Shown piece by piece: positions 23,832 through 32,005 of a stretch of 64,000 nucleotides of DNA. Below the pieces are notes generated by a model, which saw only the letters and a list, made by a program, of their open reading frames with translations, had not been told where the DNA came from and did no database searches. Made by a program: the position numbers and the translations under genes. The stretch's first letter is position 1. Each line of letters opens with the position of its first letter. This stretch comes from Herbidospora solisilvae (GTDB lineage: Bacteria > Actinomycetota > Actinomycetes > Streptosporangiales > Streptosporangiaceae): positions 372,001 through 436,000 of the forward strand of contig NZ_WXEW01000006.1 in NCBI RefSeq assembly GCF_009901565.1. The letters are read 5' to 3'.

Positions 23832-24787
23832 GACGCCTCCTCCGCGAGCAGGCAGGCGGCCCGCCGCCCGGCCTCGACCTGGACCAGCTCGACCTCGGCC
23901 TCGGCGCACCGGTCGAGGGCGACCGGGCACCGGGGGTGGAACGGGCAGCCCGCCGGGAGGTCGCCCGGATAGGGGGGATCGCCCGCGAGCCCGGCGGGGG
24001 CGTAGCGGAACCGGGGGTCGCCGACGCGCGGGAACGCCCCGGCGAGCGCGCCGCTGTAGGGGTGGCGCGAGTCGTCGAACACCACCGAGGCCGGGCCCTC
24101 CTCGACGACCTTCCCGGCGTACATGACCGCGACCCGGTCACAGGTGGTGCCGAGCACCGACAGGTCGTGGGAGATCAGCACCAAGGCCAGCCCGAGGTCT
24201 CTGACCAGCCCCGACAGCAGTTCCAGCACCTGCGCCTGGACCATCACGTCGAGCGCGGTGGTCGGCTCGTCGGCGATGACGAGCCGGGGGCGGCAGGCCA
24301 GCGCGAGCGCGATCATGACCCGCTGCCGCTGGCCGCCGGAGAGCTGGTGGGGGTAGTCGCGGGCGCGCCGGGCCGGCAGCCCGACCTGCTCCAGCAGTTC
24401 GCCGACCCGCAGGTCGGCGGCCTTCCGGGACGTCTTGGGCTCGTGCAGGAGGATGGGCTCGGCGATCTGGCGGCCGATGGTCTGCACCGCGTTCAGCGAG
24501 TGCAGCGCCCCCTGGAAGACGATCGACGCGGTGGCCCACCTGATGGCACGCAGGCGGCCGAACGACATCCCGTAGACGTCCTCGCCGTCGAGCAGCACCG
24601 ACCCGCCGACCGTCGCCGACTTCGGCAGCAGCCGCAGCACCGCGTTGGTGATGGTCGACTTGCCGCACCCCGACTCGCCCGCGACGCCGAGCACCTCGCC
24701 CGGCGCGACGCTCAGCGAGACCCCGCGCACGGCGGGCACGTCTCCGGCGTAGGTGACCGACAGGTCCCGCAACTCCAGCAGGCTCAT
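23828..24787 (-). CDS. Oligopeptide ABC transporter ATPase, OppD/DppD type
   Basis: A 319-residue ATPase with Walker A GESGCGKST near 38, signature LSGGQRQRVMIAL, Walker B LVIADEPTTALD and H-loop LISHDLS. The oligopeptide C-terminal region has CPFHPRCPVALDRC. The ATG at 24787 overlaps the OppC-type stop (ATGA). It works as the second ATPase of a heterodimer with the OppF-type protein. Confidence 0.94.
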   Translation of the reverse strand: MSLLELRDLSVTYAGDVPAVRGVSLSVAPGEVLGVAGESGCGKSTITNAVLRLLPKSATVGGSVLLDGEDVYGMSFGRLRAIRWATASIVFQGALHSLNAVQTIGRQIAEPILLHEPKTSRKAADLRVGELLEQVGLPARRARDYPHQLSGGQRQRVMIALALACRPRLVIADEPTTALDVMVQAQVLELLSGLVRDLGLALVLISHDLSVLGTTCDRVAVMYAGKVVEEGPASVVFDDSRHPYSGALAGAFPRVGDPRFRYAPAGLAGDPPYPGDLPAGCPFHPRCPVALDRCAEAEVELVQVEAGRRAACLLAEEAS

Positions 24788-25668
24788 GGCCCCTCCCGCA
24801 GACGTGGGTTCAGCACGACCTCCAAAGCCCGCCCGACCAGCGTGAACGCCAGCACGACCAGCACCACGCACAGGCCCGGTGGCAGCACGAACCACCATTC
24901 GCCGTTCGACATCGCCCCGGTCCCGTAGGCGTTGTCGAGGATGTAGCCCCACGACGGCCGTGTCGGATCGCCGAGCCCGAGGAAGGAGAGCGTCGTCTCC
25001 GACAGGATGGCCACCGACACGGTCAAGACCACGTGGGCCAGCACGAGCGGCATCACGTTGGGCAGGATGTGCCGGGTCATCTGGTGCCAGTCGCCGCCGC
25101 CGAGCGCCCGCGCCCGTTCCATGTAGGGCCGCTCCCGCACGCTCAGCGTCTGCGCGCAGACCAGCCGGGCGGTGCCGGGCCACGACGTCACCCCGATGAC
25201 GATGACGATGTTCAGCAGCGAGGCCCCGAGCACGGTGGCCATCACGATGGCCAGCGGCAGGAACGGGATGACCAGGAACCAGTCGGTGAGGCCCATCAGC
25301 GTCGAGCGGGCCCAGCCGCCGTAGAACCCGGCCATGATCCCGACGATCGTGCCGATGACGATGGCGATGGCGGTGGCCGCCAGCCCGACGATCAGCGACA
25401 CCCGGGTGCCGTGGATGAGCAGGGTGAGCACCGACCGGCCGTTCTGGTCGGTGCCGAGCCAGTACTCGGCGGACGGCGCGGCGTGCGCCGGGGCGGTCGC
25501 CTTGGTGACGTCGAGCCCGGCGGGGTCGGCCAGCACCGAGGCGAACACGGCGACGAACCCGAAGAGGACCAGGATGCCCAGCCCGGCCAGGGCCGACCGG
25601 TGGGAGCGGAAGTCGGCCCAGAACCGGGCCGCCGTGGCGCGCCGCCGCTGCCAGGCGATGGCCGTCAC
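24784..25668 (-). CDS. Oligopeptide ABC transporter permease, OppC/DppC type
   Basis: A 294-residue permease with the OppC N-terminal cytoplasmic region (WADFRSHRSALAGLG), six or so TM helices and the EAA loop ERARALGGGDWHQMTRHILP. The C-terminal motif is PRLREGP. The GTG at 25668 overlaps the OppB-type stop (GTGA). Confidence 0.93.
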   Translation of the reverse strand: MTAIAWQRRRATAARFWADFRSHRSALAGLGILVLFGFVAVFASVLADPAGLDVTKATAPAHAAPSAEYWLGTDQNGRSVLTLLIHGTRVSLIVGLAATAIAIVIGTIVGIMAGFYGGWARSTLMGLTDWFLVIPFLPLAIVMATVLGASLLNIVIVIGVTSWPGTARLVCAQTLSVRERPYMERARALGGGDWHQMTRHILPNVMPLVLAHVVLTVSVAILSETTLSFLGLGDPTRPSWGYILDNAYGTGAMSNGEWWFVLPPGLCVVLVVLAFTLVGRALEVVLNPRLREGP

Positions 25669-26606
25669 CGGGTGCTCACCCGTGGGTCCAGTACGGCGTA
25701 CAGCAGGTCCGCCAGCAGTGTGAACACGATCACCCCGAGGGAGAAGAGCAGGAACACCGCCTGCAGCAGGGGGATGTCGGGCCCGCGCAGCGCCTCGGCG
25801 GTGAGCAGCCCCAGACCGGGCCAGGAGAAGACGTACTCGACGGTGATGGCCCCGCCGATCACGAAGCCGAGGTTGAGGAAGATGAGCGTCATGGTCGGCA
25901 GCAGCGCGTTGGGCACCGCGTGCCGCCGCCTGACCAGGTCTTCGCGCAGGCCCTTGGCGCGGGCCAGCGTCAGGTAGTCCTGCCGCAGTTCGTCGACCAG
26001 CGACGCCCGCATGATCGAGGTGTACTCGGCCAGGTAGACGATGGCGAGCGCGGTCACCGGCAGGACCATGTGCCAGAGCGTGTCGACCGAGGTCGCGAGG
26101 AATCCCGACACGCCGACCGAGTTGATGCCGCCGCTCGGGAAGAACGGCAGCCACATGATCAGCATCATGCCGACCCAGAACTCCGGCATCGCGTAGAGCG
26201 TGTTGGTCGTGCCGGTCGTGATCCGGTCGAACCGCGACCCGCGCCGCCACCCGCTGCGGATGCCGAGCCAGACCCCGGCCAGCGCCGCCACCAGCACGGC
26301 CGTGCCGACGAGCAGCACGGTCGGCCAGACCCGTTCGCCGATGATCTCCCAGACCGGCCGGTTGAACCGGGTCGAGTTGATCGCCGAGGCGAACGGGTTG
26401 GAGAGGTACTCGACGAACTGCTCGCCCATGGGCCGGTTGAGCTGCTGCCGCAGCCGGATGAGCTGCTCGGGCGACATGTTCCGGCCTCGGGTGTAGAGGC
26501 CGATCGGGTCGCCCGGCAGCAGCCGGAACAGGAAGAAGTTGAAGACCACGACGAACAGCAGCGTGCCGATCGACCAGCCGACCTTCTTCAGGACGTAGCC
26601 GCGCAC
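25665..26606 (-). CDS. Oligopeptide ABC transporter permease, OppB/DppB type
   Basis: A 313-residue permease. The N-terminal segment is YVLKKVGWSIGTLLFVVVFN with the family LLPGDPIGL. The EAA loop region is LARAKGLREDLVRRRHAVPN and the end is YAVLDPRVSTR. The GTG start at 26606 lies 4 nt after the binding-protein stop and uses a GGGAG in the end of that gene. It begins the chain of 4-nt overlaps. Confidence 0.93.
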   Translation of the reverse strand: MRGYVLKKVGWSIGTLLFVVVFNFFLFRLLPGDPIGLYTRGRNMSPEQLIRLRQQLNRPMGEQFVEYLSNPFASAINSTRFNRPVWEIIGERVWPTVLLVGTAVLVAALAGVWLGIRSGWRRGSRFDRITTGTTNTLYAMPEFWVGMMLIMWLPFFPSGGINSVGVSGFLATSVDTLWHMVLPVTALAIVYLAEYTSIMRASLVDELRQDYLTLARAKGLREDLVRRRHAVPNALLPTMTLIFLNLGFVIGGAITVEYVFSWPGLGLLTAEALRGPDIPLLQAVFLLFSLGVIVFTLLADLLYAVLDPRVSTR

Positions 26607-26610
26607 CCGC

Positions 26611-28413
26611 TCACTCCCGGTCGTCGGCGGAGACCGACGAGCGCCGCCGCGTGACCAGGAACACCGCGCCGGCCAGCACGACCACACCGGCCACGATCCC
26701 GCCGATCAGCCCGCCGTTGACGCCGCTCGAAGAAGCGGCCTGCGGCTTCTCAGTGGCCGTGACGGGCGCCATCGTCAGATACGAGTGCACGCCGTACTGG
26801 AACAACAACGACCCGTCGGGGTCGGGCTGCGGGGTGAAGCCGGTCCAGCGGTCGCTCCGGTAGGCGACCAGGTCGTTGTAGTAGTAGGTGATCGCGTACG
26901 CCGCGTCGTCGTAGACCAGCTGCTGCATGCGCTTGGCCAGTTCGGCGCGCTTCGCCTGGTCGGTCTCGCCGGCCTGCTGCTCGTAGAGCTCGTCGTAGGC
27001 GGGGTTGCAGTAGAAGGAGTCCGACAGGTCGGCGTAGATCGCGTCGCCGTCCTTGTAGCTGCGCTTGCCGCAGGTGAACACCGACATCTGGTAGTCGGGG
27101 TCGGGTTCGACCACCCAGCCCCACTCGAACATGTCGTAGTCGCCCTGGCCGATCACCTCGGTGAGGGTGTCCTCCGACATCACCTTGACGGTGACGTCGA
27201 TGCCGATCTCCTTCAGCCAGCTCTTCACGAACTCCGCGGTGCTCTGCGAGTCCTGCGACTCCTGTCGCGCGTACAGCCGCAGCGCGAACCGGGTGCCGTC
27301 GGCCTTCTTCGGATATCCGGCCGCGTCGAGGAGCTGGTTGGCCTTGGCCAGGTCGAAGTTCTGCGGGACGGGCGGCGTGTAGTGCAGCAGCGGGTAGACC
27401 GGCGGGATGAAGGTGTCACCGGGCGATCCGTGCCCGTTGAGCACCCGGTCGACGAGGGTCCGCCGGTCGATGGCGTGCGAGATGGCGAGCCGGACCTGCT
27501 TGTTCTTCAGCGCCTCGTGGCCGTCGCCGATCGGAGTGCCGTCGGCCAGGGCCGCGCCGGTGTTGAAGGCGATCTCGTTGAAGCCGGAGTACTCCGAGCT
27601 GCGCGTCGTCACCCCGGGCTTGTCCTTGAGCGAGTTGAAGACGTTGCTCTGCAGGTCGTAGGCGAAGTCGATCTCACCCCGGACCAGCGCCTGCGCCTCG
27701 GCGTCGGCGTTGGTGAACACCCGGAAGACCAGTTCGTCGAACTTCGGCGCGCCCCGCCAGTAGTTCTTGTTCGCGGCGAACCGGAGGTACTGCCCCTTGC
27801 GCCGCTCGACGAGCTGGAAGGGCCCGGAGCCGACGACCGGCTGACCGTTCTGGGGTTCGTTCGCGTACGACTTGACCGCGTCCCCGTCGACGTCCTTCCA
27901 GACGTGCTCGGGCAGGATCGGCACGGCCAGCCGTTCCATGATGGGGGTCGGCTTCTTGACGTGCAGGACGAGCGTGGTGTCGTCGGTCGCCTCGGCCTTG
28001 TCGATGTTGACGACGTAGTTGCCGTAGTTGGTCTGCTCGAAGTCGCCGTCGATGATCCGGTTGAAGGTGTACGCGGCGTCGCGCGCGGTCAGCGGCTGCC
28101 CGTCCGACCACTTCACCCCGGATCTGATCTTGTACGTCCACGACTTCTTGTCCGGCGCCTCGCTGTAGGACTCGGCGAGGGACGGCTGGGGTGAGACGTC
28201 CTTGGCGCTGGAGGTGGTCAGGTAGTCGTACATGAGCGCGTAGGTCTCGTAGGCCTCCACGACGATGCCCGTGAACGGGTTCGTGGAGTCGACGTCCGAC
28301 TGGATCCCGATCGTGAAGGTCACTTTCGGGGCGGCGGGCGTCGGGCTGAGGGGGGTGGACAGGAGCCCTCCGGCGAGTGCGAAGGTCAGTGCTTTGATGA
28401 CGAAATGGTGCAT
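26611..28413 (-). CDS. Peptide ABC transporter substrate-binding protein with C-terminal membrane anchor
   Basis: A 600-residue family 5 (DppA/OppA-like) binding protein. Segments such as VKWSDGQPLTARDAAYTFNR and VRLAISHAIDRRTLVDRVLNG are diagnostic. The N-terminal signal peptide (MHHFVIKALTFALAGG) lacks a lipobox Cys. A C-terminal TM helix (GGIVAGVVVLAGAVFLVTRR) is present, so the protein is apparently held by its C-terminus rather than by lipid, which is uncommon for bacterial binding proteins though known in some actinobacteria and archaea. Start ATG 28413 with GGAGG 6-7 nt upstream; it is the first gene of the seven-gene importer operon. Confidence 0.93.
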   Translation of the reverse strand: MHHFVIKALTFALAGGLLSTPLSPTPAAPKVTFTIGIQSDVDSTNPFTGIVVEAYETYALMYDYLTTSSAKDVSPQPSLAESYSEAPDKKSWTYKIRSGVKWSDGQPLTARDAAYTFNRIIDGDFEQTNYGNYVVNIDKAEATDDTTLVLHVKKPTPIMERLAVPILPEHVWKDVDGDAVKSYANEPQNGQPVVGSGPFQLVERRKGQYLRFAANKNYWRGAPKFDELVFRVFTNADAEAQALVRGEIDFAYDLQSNVFNSLKDKPGVTTRSSEYSGFNEIAFNTGAALADGTPIGDGHEALKNKQVRLAISHAIDRRTLVDRVLNGHGSPGDTFIPPVYPLLHYTPPVPQNFDLAKANQLLDAAGYPKKADGTRFALRLYARQESQDSQSTAEFVKSWLKEIGIDVTVKVMSEDTLTEVIGQGDYDMFEWGWVVEPDPDYQMSVFTCGKRSYKDGDAIYADLSDSFYCNPAYDELYEQQAGETDQAKRAELAKRMQQLVYDDAAYAITYYYNDLVAYRSDRWTGFTPQPDPDGSLLFQYGVHSYLTMAPVTATEKPQAASSSGVNGGLIGGIVAGVVVLAGAVFLVTRRRSSVSADDRE

Positions 28414-28448
28414 ATCGTCCTCCGGGGGCGGGAGTCGCTCCAAATCGG

Positions 28449-28454
28449 TACTGT
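28449..28454 (+). promoter_or_regulatory. -10 element TACTGT, leaderless promoter of the oligopeptidase gene
   Basis: TACTGT followed by 6 bp (CCTGCC) and ATG 28461; no Shine-Dalgarno sequence. The divergent importer gene starts only 47 bp away, so the two promoters share the gap. Confidence 0.5.
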
Positions 28455-28460
28455 CCTGCC

Positions 28461-30356
28461 ATGACACACCCGGTAGTGCACAAACTGCACGGCATCGAGC
28501 GGATCGACGACCACGCCTGGATGAGAGACCCCGTGGCGGTACGAGACGTGCTCATCTCCGAGCGGCGGCGCTACGAGTCCCGGATCGCCCACACCGCCCC
28601 CTTTCGGCAGCACCTCGCAGCCATAATGGCTGGACGGACGCCTGAGACTGAGTCTTCAGTCAGTTGGCGTCATGGGGCCTTTGTCTACTACACGCAGATT
28701 GACGCCGGAAGAGAGTTCGGCGAATTCAGACGAAAGCGTGATGCTTGCGACCAGGTCCTGCTTGACCTCGACGCGTTCGGCGACTACGTCGAACTGGGTG
28801 TGCGCGAGGTGTCGCCCGACGGGCGCTGGCTGGCCTACTCGATCGACGTGACCGGCGACGAGGTCTACGACCTGCGCTTCCGCTCTTTGGAAACGCTGGA
28901 GGACCTGCCGGTGAGCATCGCCGGCACCTATTACACGGGCGGCTGGGCCGACGGGTGGTTCTACTACACGGTGGTGGACGAGGTGTACCGCCCCTGCGAG
29001 GTGCGCCGCTACGACATCTCCACGGGCGCCGACGAGGTGGTGCTCCGCGAGGGCGACCGCCGGTTCGAGCTGACCGTGCGGGCGACCCGGTCGGGCACCC
29101 ATCTGCTCATCACCGCCGCCAGCCGTGACACGACCGAGGTGTGGTCGGTGGTCGACGGGGTGCCCGAGTCGGTCGGCGGGCGCTGTCCGGGCGTCGAATA
29201 CCGCTGCGACGCCACCCTCGACGGCCTGGTGACCTGGACCGACGACGGGCACTCGGAGTTCCGCGTGGTCGGCGTGCCGCCGCTGCCCGGGGAGCGCATC
29301 CTGTCGGTCGACTGCTTCGACGGCCACCGGGTGCTGACGCTGCGCCGGGGCGGCGACCCGCTCCTGCGGGTGCTCGGCGACGACGGGACGTCGTACGAGG
29401 TGCACCCTCCCGTGCCCTGCGGGCGGATCGCCCTGGTGCACAACGAGGAGTACCTGACCGATTCGGTGATCTTCGAGACGGGGTCGTACAGCGAGCCGAC
29501 GCAGTGGTGGCGGCTGACGCTGGCGTCCGGCGTACGGAAGCTCCTGAAGGAGAACCCCCGCCACGACGGCTACGTGAGCGAACGCCTCTGGGCCCCCGCC
29601 CCGGACGGCGCGCTGATCCCCGTCACGGTGGTGCGCCGCGCCGACGTGCCGCTCGACGGCACCGCCCCCTGCCTGCTCTACGGCTACGGCGCCTACGAGG
29701 CGGTCTTCGAGCCGACCTGGGACGCGGCCCTGTCGGCCTTCCTCGACCAGGGCGCGGTCTTCGCGCACGCCCACGTCAGGGGCGGCGGCGAGATGGGCCG
29801 CGCCTGGTGGCAGGCCGGCCGCCTGTCCCGCAAGCCGACGACGTTCACCGACCACATCGCCGCCGCCGAGTTCCTGCTCGACGGCCACGTCTCGAAGATC
29901 GCCACCCGGGGCCTGTCGGCCGGCGGCCTCCTCCAGGCCGCCGTGTACGGCATGCGCCCCGACCTCTGGGCGGGGGTGGTGGCCGAGGTCCCCTTTGTCG
30001 ACGTCGTCACCACGATGCTCGACGACACCATCCCCCTGACGGTCAACGAGTGGGAGGAATGGGGCGACCCCCGCCGGTTAGAGGACTTCACCTGGATGCT
30101 GGCCTACTCCCCCTACGACAACGTCCCGAGCGGCGACCTGCCGCCGCTGCTGGTGACCGGCGCCGTGAACGACCCACGCGTGCTGGTCCACGAGCCGGCC
30201 AAATGGGTGGCCAGGCTCCGCGCGAACGGCGCCGACCCGCTGTTCCGGGTGGAGGTGGAGGACGGCGGCCACTCCGGCCCGACCGGCCGCTACGCCCGCC
30301 TTCACTACGAGGCGGAGATCTTCTCCTTCGTCCTGGAGGCGCTGAAGAAGACGTGA
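28461..30356 (+). CDS. Prolyl oligopeptidase family (S9A) serine peptidase
   Basis: A 631-residue cytoplasmic peptidase of the oligopeptidase B/prolyl oligopeptidase type. The N-terminal propeller region is followed by an alpha/beta hydrolase domain. The triad is Ser 486 (TRGLSAGGLL), Asp 571 (TGAVNDPRV) and His 604 (EDGGHSG). The domain entry motif PCLLYGYGAYE and HVRGGGEMGRAWWQAGR are conserved. It would degrade peptides brought in by the divergent importer. Leaderless start. Bases about 28620-28740 encode a stretch with clearly lower GC (about 55%). The last 52 bp overlap the convergent transporter gene. Confidence 0.93.
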   Translation: MTHPVVHKLHGIERIDDHAWMRDPVAVRDVLISERRRYESRIAHTAPFRQHLAAIMAGRTPETESSVSWRHGAFVYYTQIDAGREFGEFRRKRDACDQVLLDLDAFGDYVELGVREVSPDGRWLAYSIDVTGDEVYDLRFRSLETLEDLPVSIAGTYYTGGWADGWFYYTVVDEVYRPCEVRRYDISTGADEVVLREGDRRFELTVRATRSGTHLLITAASRDTTEVWSVVDGVPESVGGRCPGVEYRCDATLDGLVTWTDDGHSEFRVVGVPPLPGERILSVDCFDGHRVLTLRRGGDPLLRVLGDDGTSYEVHPPVPCGRIALVHNEEYLTDSVIFETGSYSEPTQWWRLTLASGVRKLLKENPRHDGYVSERLWAPAPDGALIPVTVVRRADVPLDGTAPCLLYGYGAYEAVFEPTWDAALSAFLDQGAVFAHAHVRGGGEMGRAWWQAGRLSRKPTTFTDHIAAAEFLLDGHVSKIATRGLSAGGLLQAAVYGMRPDLWAGVVAEVPFVDVVTTMLDDTIPLTVNEWEEWGDPRRLEDFTWMLAYSPYDNVPSGDLPPLLVTGAVNDPRVLVHEPAKWVARLRANGADPLFRVEVEDGGHSGPTGRYARLHYEAEIFSFVLEALKKT

Positions 30357-31438
30357 ACGACCCCGCCCGCGAGCAGCCCCCAGAACGCGGCCCCGACCCC
30401 GAGGAAACCGACGCCTGAGGCGGTCACCAGGAAGGTGATGATGGCCGCCTCCCCCTCGACGTTCCTGATGGCCGAGGTCAGCGCCCCGAGCAGGGCCAGC
30501 CCCGCCACCCCCTGGATGAGGATCGGCGGCGACTGCACCACGAACGAGGTCGCGACCGCCGCCGACAGCCCGAGGGCGATCATGGCGACCCCCGAGGTGG
30601 TGGACGCGATCCAGCGCCGCGCCGGATCGGGCTCGGCGTCCGGCCCGGCCGACAACGCCGCCGAGATGGCGGCGAGGTTGACGGCGTGCCCGCCGAACGG
30701 CGACGCGGCGGCCGACGCGATCCCGGTGACCCGCAGCGCCGCCGCCAGCGGAACCCGATAGCCGAACCCCGCCATGACCGCCATCCCCGGCACGTTCTGG
30801 GACGCCATGGTCACCAGGAACAGCGGCACCGCGATCGAGACCACCCCCTGGACCGTGAACCGCGGGGCCGTGAACGCGAGTTGCGGCCACCCGGCGTCGA
30901 CGGGCGCGGCGATGAGCACGACCGCGACCACCAGCGCCGCCGGGACGGCCCACGTCCGGGCGAACCGCATCAGCACCAGCCAGACCAGCACGACCGGGAT
31001 GGCGAGCGCCGGAACCTGGACGACCGCCTGCACCGGCGCCAGGCACAGGGGCAGCAGCACCCCCGCGAGCATGGCGGCGGCGATCGGCTGCGGGATCGTC
31101 GCGATCCACCGCCCGAGCGGCGTGAACAGCCCGGCGACCACGATCAGCGCCGACGAGACGAGGAACGCCCCGACTGCGGTGGCGAACCCGCCCTCGACCG
31201 CCCCGGTGGAGGCCAGCAGGGCCGCGCCGGGCGTGGACCAGGCGACGACGATCGGCATCCGATAGCGCAACGAGAGCCACATGGAGCAGGCCCCCACGGC
31301 GAGACAGGCCGCGAGCAGCCCGGAGGCGGCCTGGGCCGGGCTCGCCCCCACGGCCTGGAAACCGCCGAGCAGGATCGCGAACGAACTCGCGAACCCGACG
31401 ACGGCCGTGACGATGCCCGCGACGATGGGCTGGACCAT
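30305..31438 (-). CDS. benE: BenE family (benzoate/H+ symporter-like) transporter
   Basis: A 377-residue, very hydrophobic protein with about 11-12 TM helices. The family-specific sections are SSFAILLGGFQAVGASPAQA, AWSTPGAALLAST, FLVTMASQNVPGMAV and SPFGGHAVNLAAISAA. BenE proteins import aromatic acids, though many members are uncharacterised. Start ATG 31438 with GGAGG 7 nt upstream. A perfect palindrome (31454-31471) lies between it and the divergent XRE-cupin regulator, which probably controls it. The C-terminal coding region overlaps the oligopeptidase gene by 52 bp. Confidence 0.88.
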   Translation of the reverse strand: MVQPIVAGIVTAVVGFASSFAILLGGFQAVGASPAQAASGLLAACLAVGACSMWLSLRYRMPIVVAWSTPGAALLASTGAVEGGFATAVGAFLVSSALIVVAGLFTPLGRWIATIPQPIAAAMLAGVLLPLCLAPVQAVVQVPALAIPVVLVWLVLMRFARTWAVPAALVVAVVLIAAPVDAGWPQLAFTAPRFTVQGVVSIAVPLFLVTMASQNVPGMAVMAGFGYRVPLAAALRVTGIASAAASPFGGHAVNLAAISAALSAGPDAEPDPARRWIASTTSGVAMIALGLSAAVATSFVVQSPPILIQGVAGLALLGALTSAIRNVEGEAAIITFLVTASGVGFLGVGAAFWGLLAGGVVHVFFSASRTKEKISAS

Positions 31439-31453
31439 GGGCGTTCCTCCAAT

Positions 31454-31471
31454 CGTTCCGTAAACGGAACG
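31454..31471. promoter_or_regulatory. Operator palindrome between the BenE gene and its regulator
   Basis: CGTTCCGT-AA-ACGGAACG is a perfect 8+2+8 palindrome 16 bp upstream of the transporter ATG and 28 bp upstream of the regulator GTG. It is a candidate site for the XRE-cupin protein, allowing coordinated control of both genes. Confidence 0.65.
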
Positions 31472-31498
31472 CTTCCCGCGTGAGGGAGGATAGCCGAC

Positions 31499-32005
31499 GT
31501 GGACGCCCAAGAGATAGGCCGCCGCCTCCGCGACCTCCGCGAGGCGAAGGGCATGTCGTTGTCGGCCCTGGCCAGGGCGGCCGGGGTGGGGAAGGCGACG
31601 ATGTCGGGCCTGGAGACCGGGACGCGGAACCCGACCATGGAGACGTTGTGGAAGGTGACGGCGGCCCTGGAGGTCCCCCTGACGGCCCTGCTGTCGTCAC
31701 CTGCGGTGCTGCCCGACGTGGCCGTCGAGGGGCGGCTGCTCGAATCGTTCACCGACGCGACCGTGACCTACGAGCTCTACCACCTGGTCATCAAGGCGGG
31801 CGGCGCGCAGATCTCCCCCGCCCACGGCCCGGGGGTGACCGAACACCTGACGATCTTCAGTGGCGTGGCCGAGGTGGGGCCGGAGGCGTCACCGCTGACG
31901 GGCGGGCCGGGCGACCATCTGGTGTGGACGTCGGACACGCCGCACCTCTACGCGGCGAGGGGTCCGGAGGACGTGCAGGCGAGTCTGCTGATCCGCTACC
32001 CCTGA
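31499..32005 (+). CDS. XRE family regulator with cupin sensor domain
   Basis: A 168-residue protein. Residues 5-60 are an XRE helix-turn-helix (IGRRLRDLREAKGMSLSALA and VGKATMSGLETGTRNP). Residues about 90-165 form a small cupin (GGAQISPAHGPGVTEHLTIF, GDHLVWTSDTPHLYAA). Such proteins couple ligand binding in the cupin to repression of a neighbouring transport or catabolic gene. The GTG at 31499 has GGGAGG 9 nt upstream. Its 3' end overlaps the convergent acyl-CoA ligase by 10 bp. Confidence 0.9.
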   Translation: MDAQEIGRRLRDLREAKGMSLSALARAAGVGKATMSGLETGTRNPTMETLWKVTAALEVPLTALLSSPAVLPDVAVEGRLLESFTDATVTYELYHLVIKAGGAQISPAHGPGVTEHLTIFSGVAEVGPEASPLTGGPGDHLVWTSDTPHLYAARGPEDVQASLLIRYP

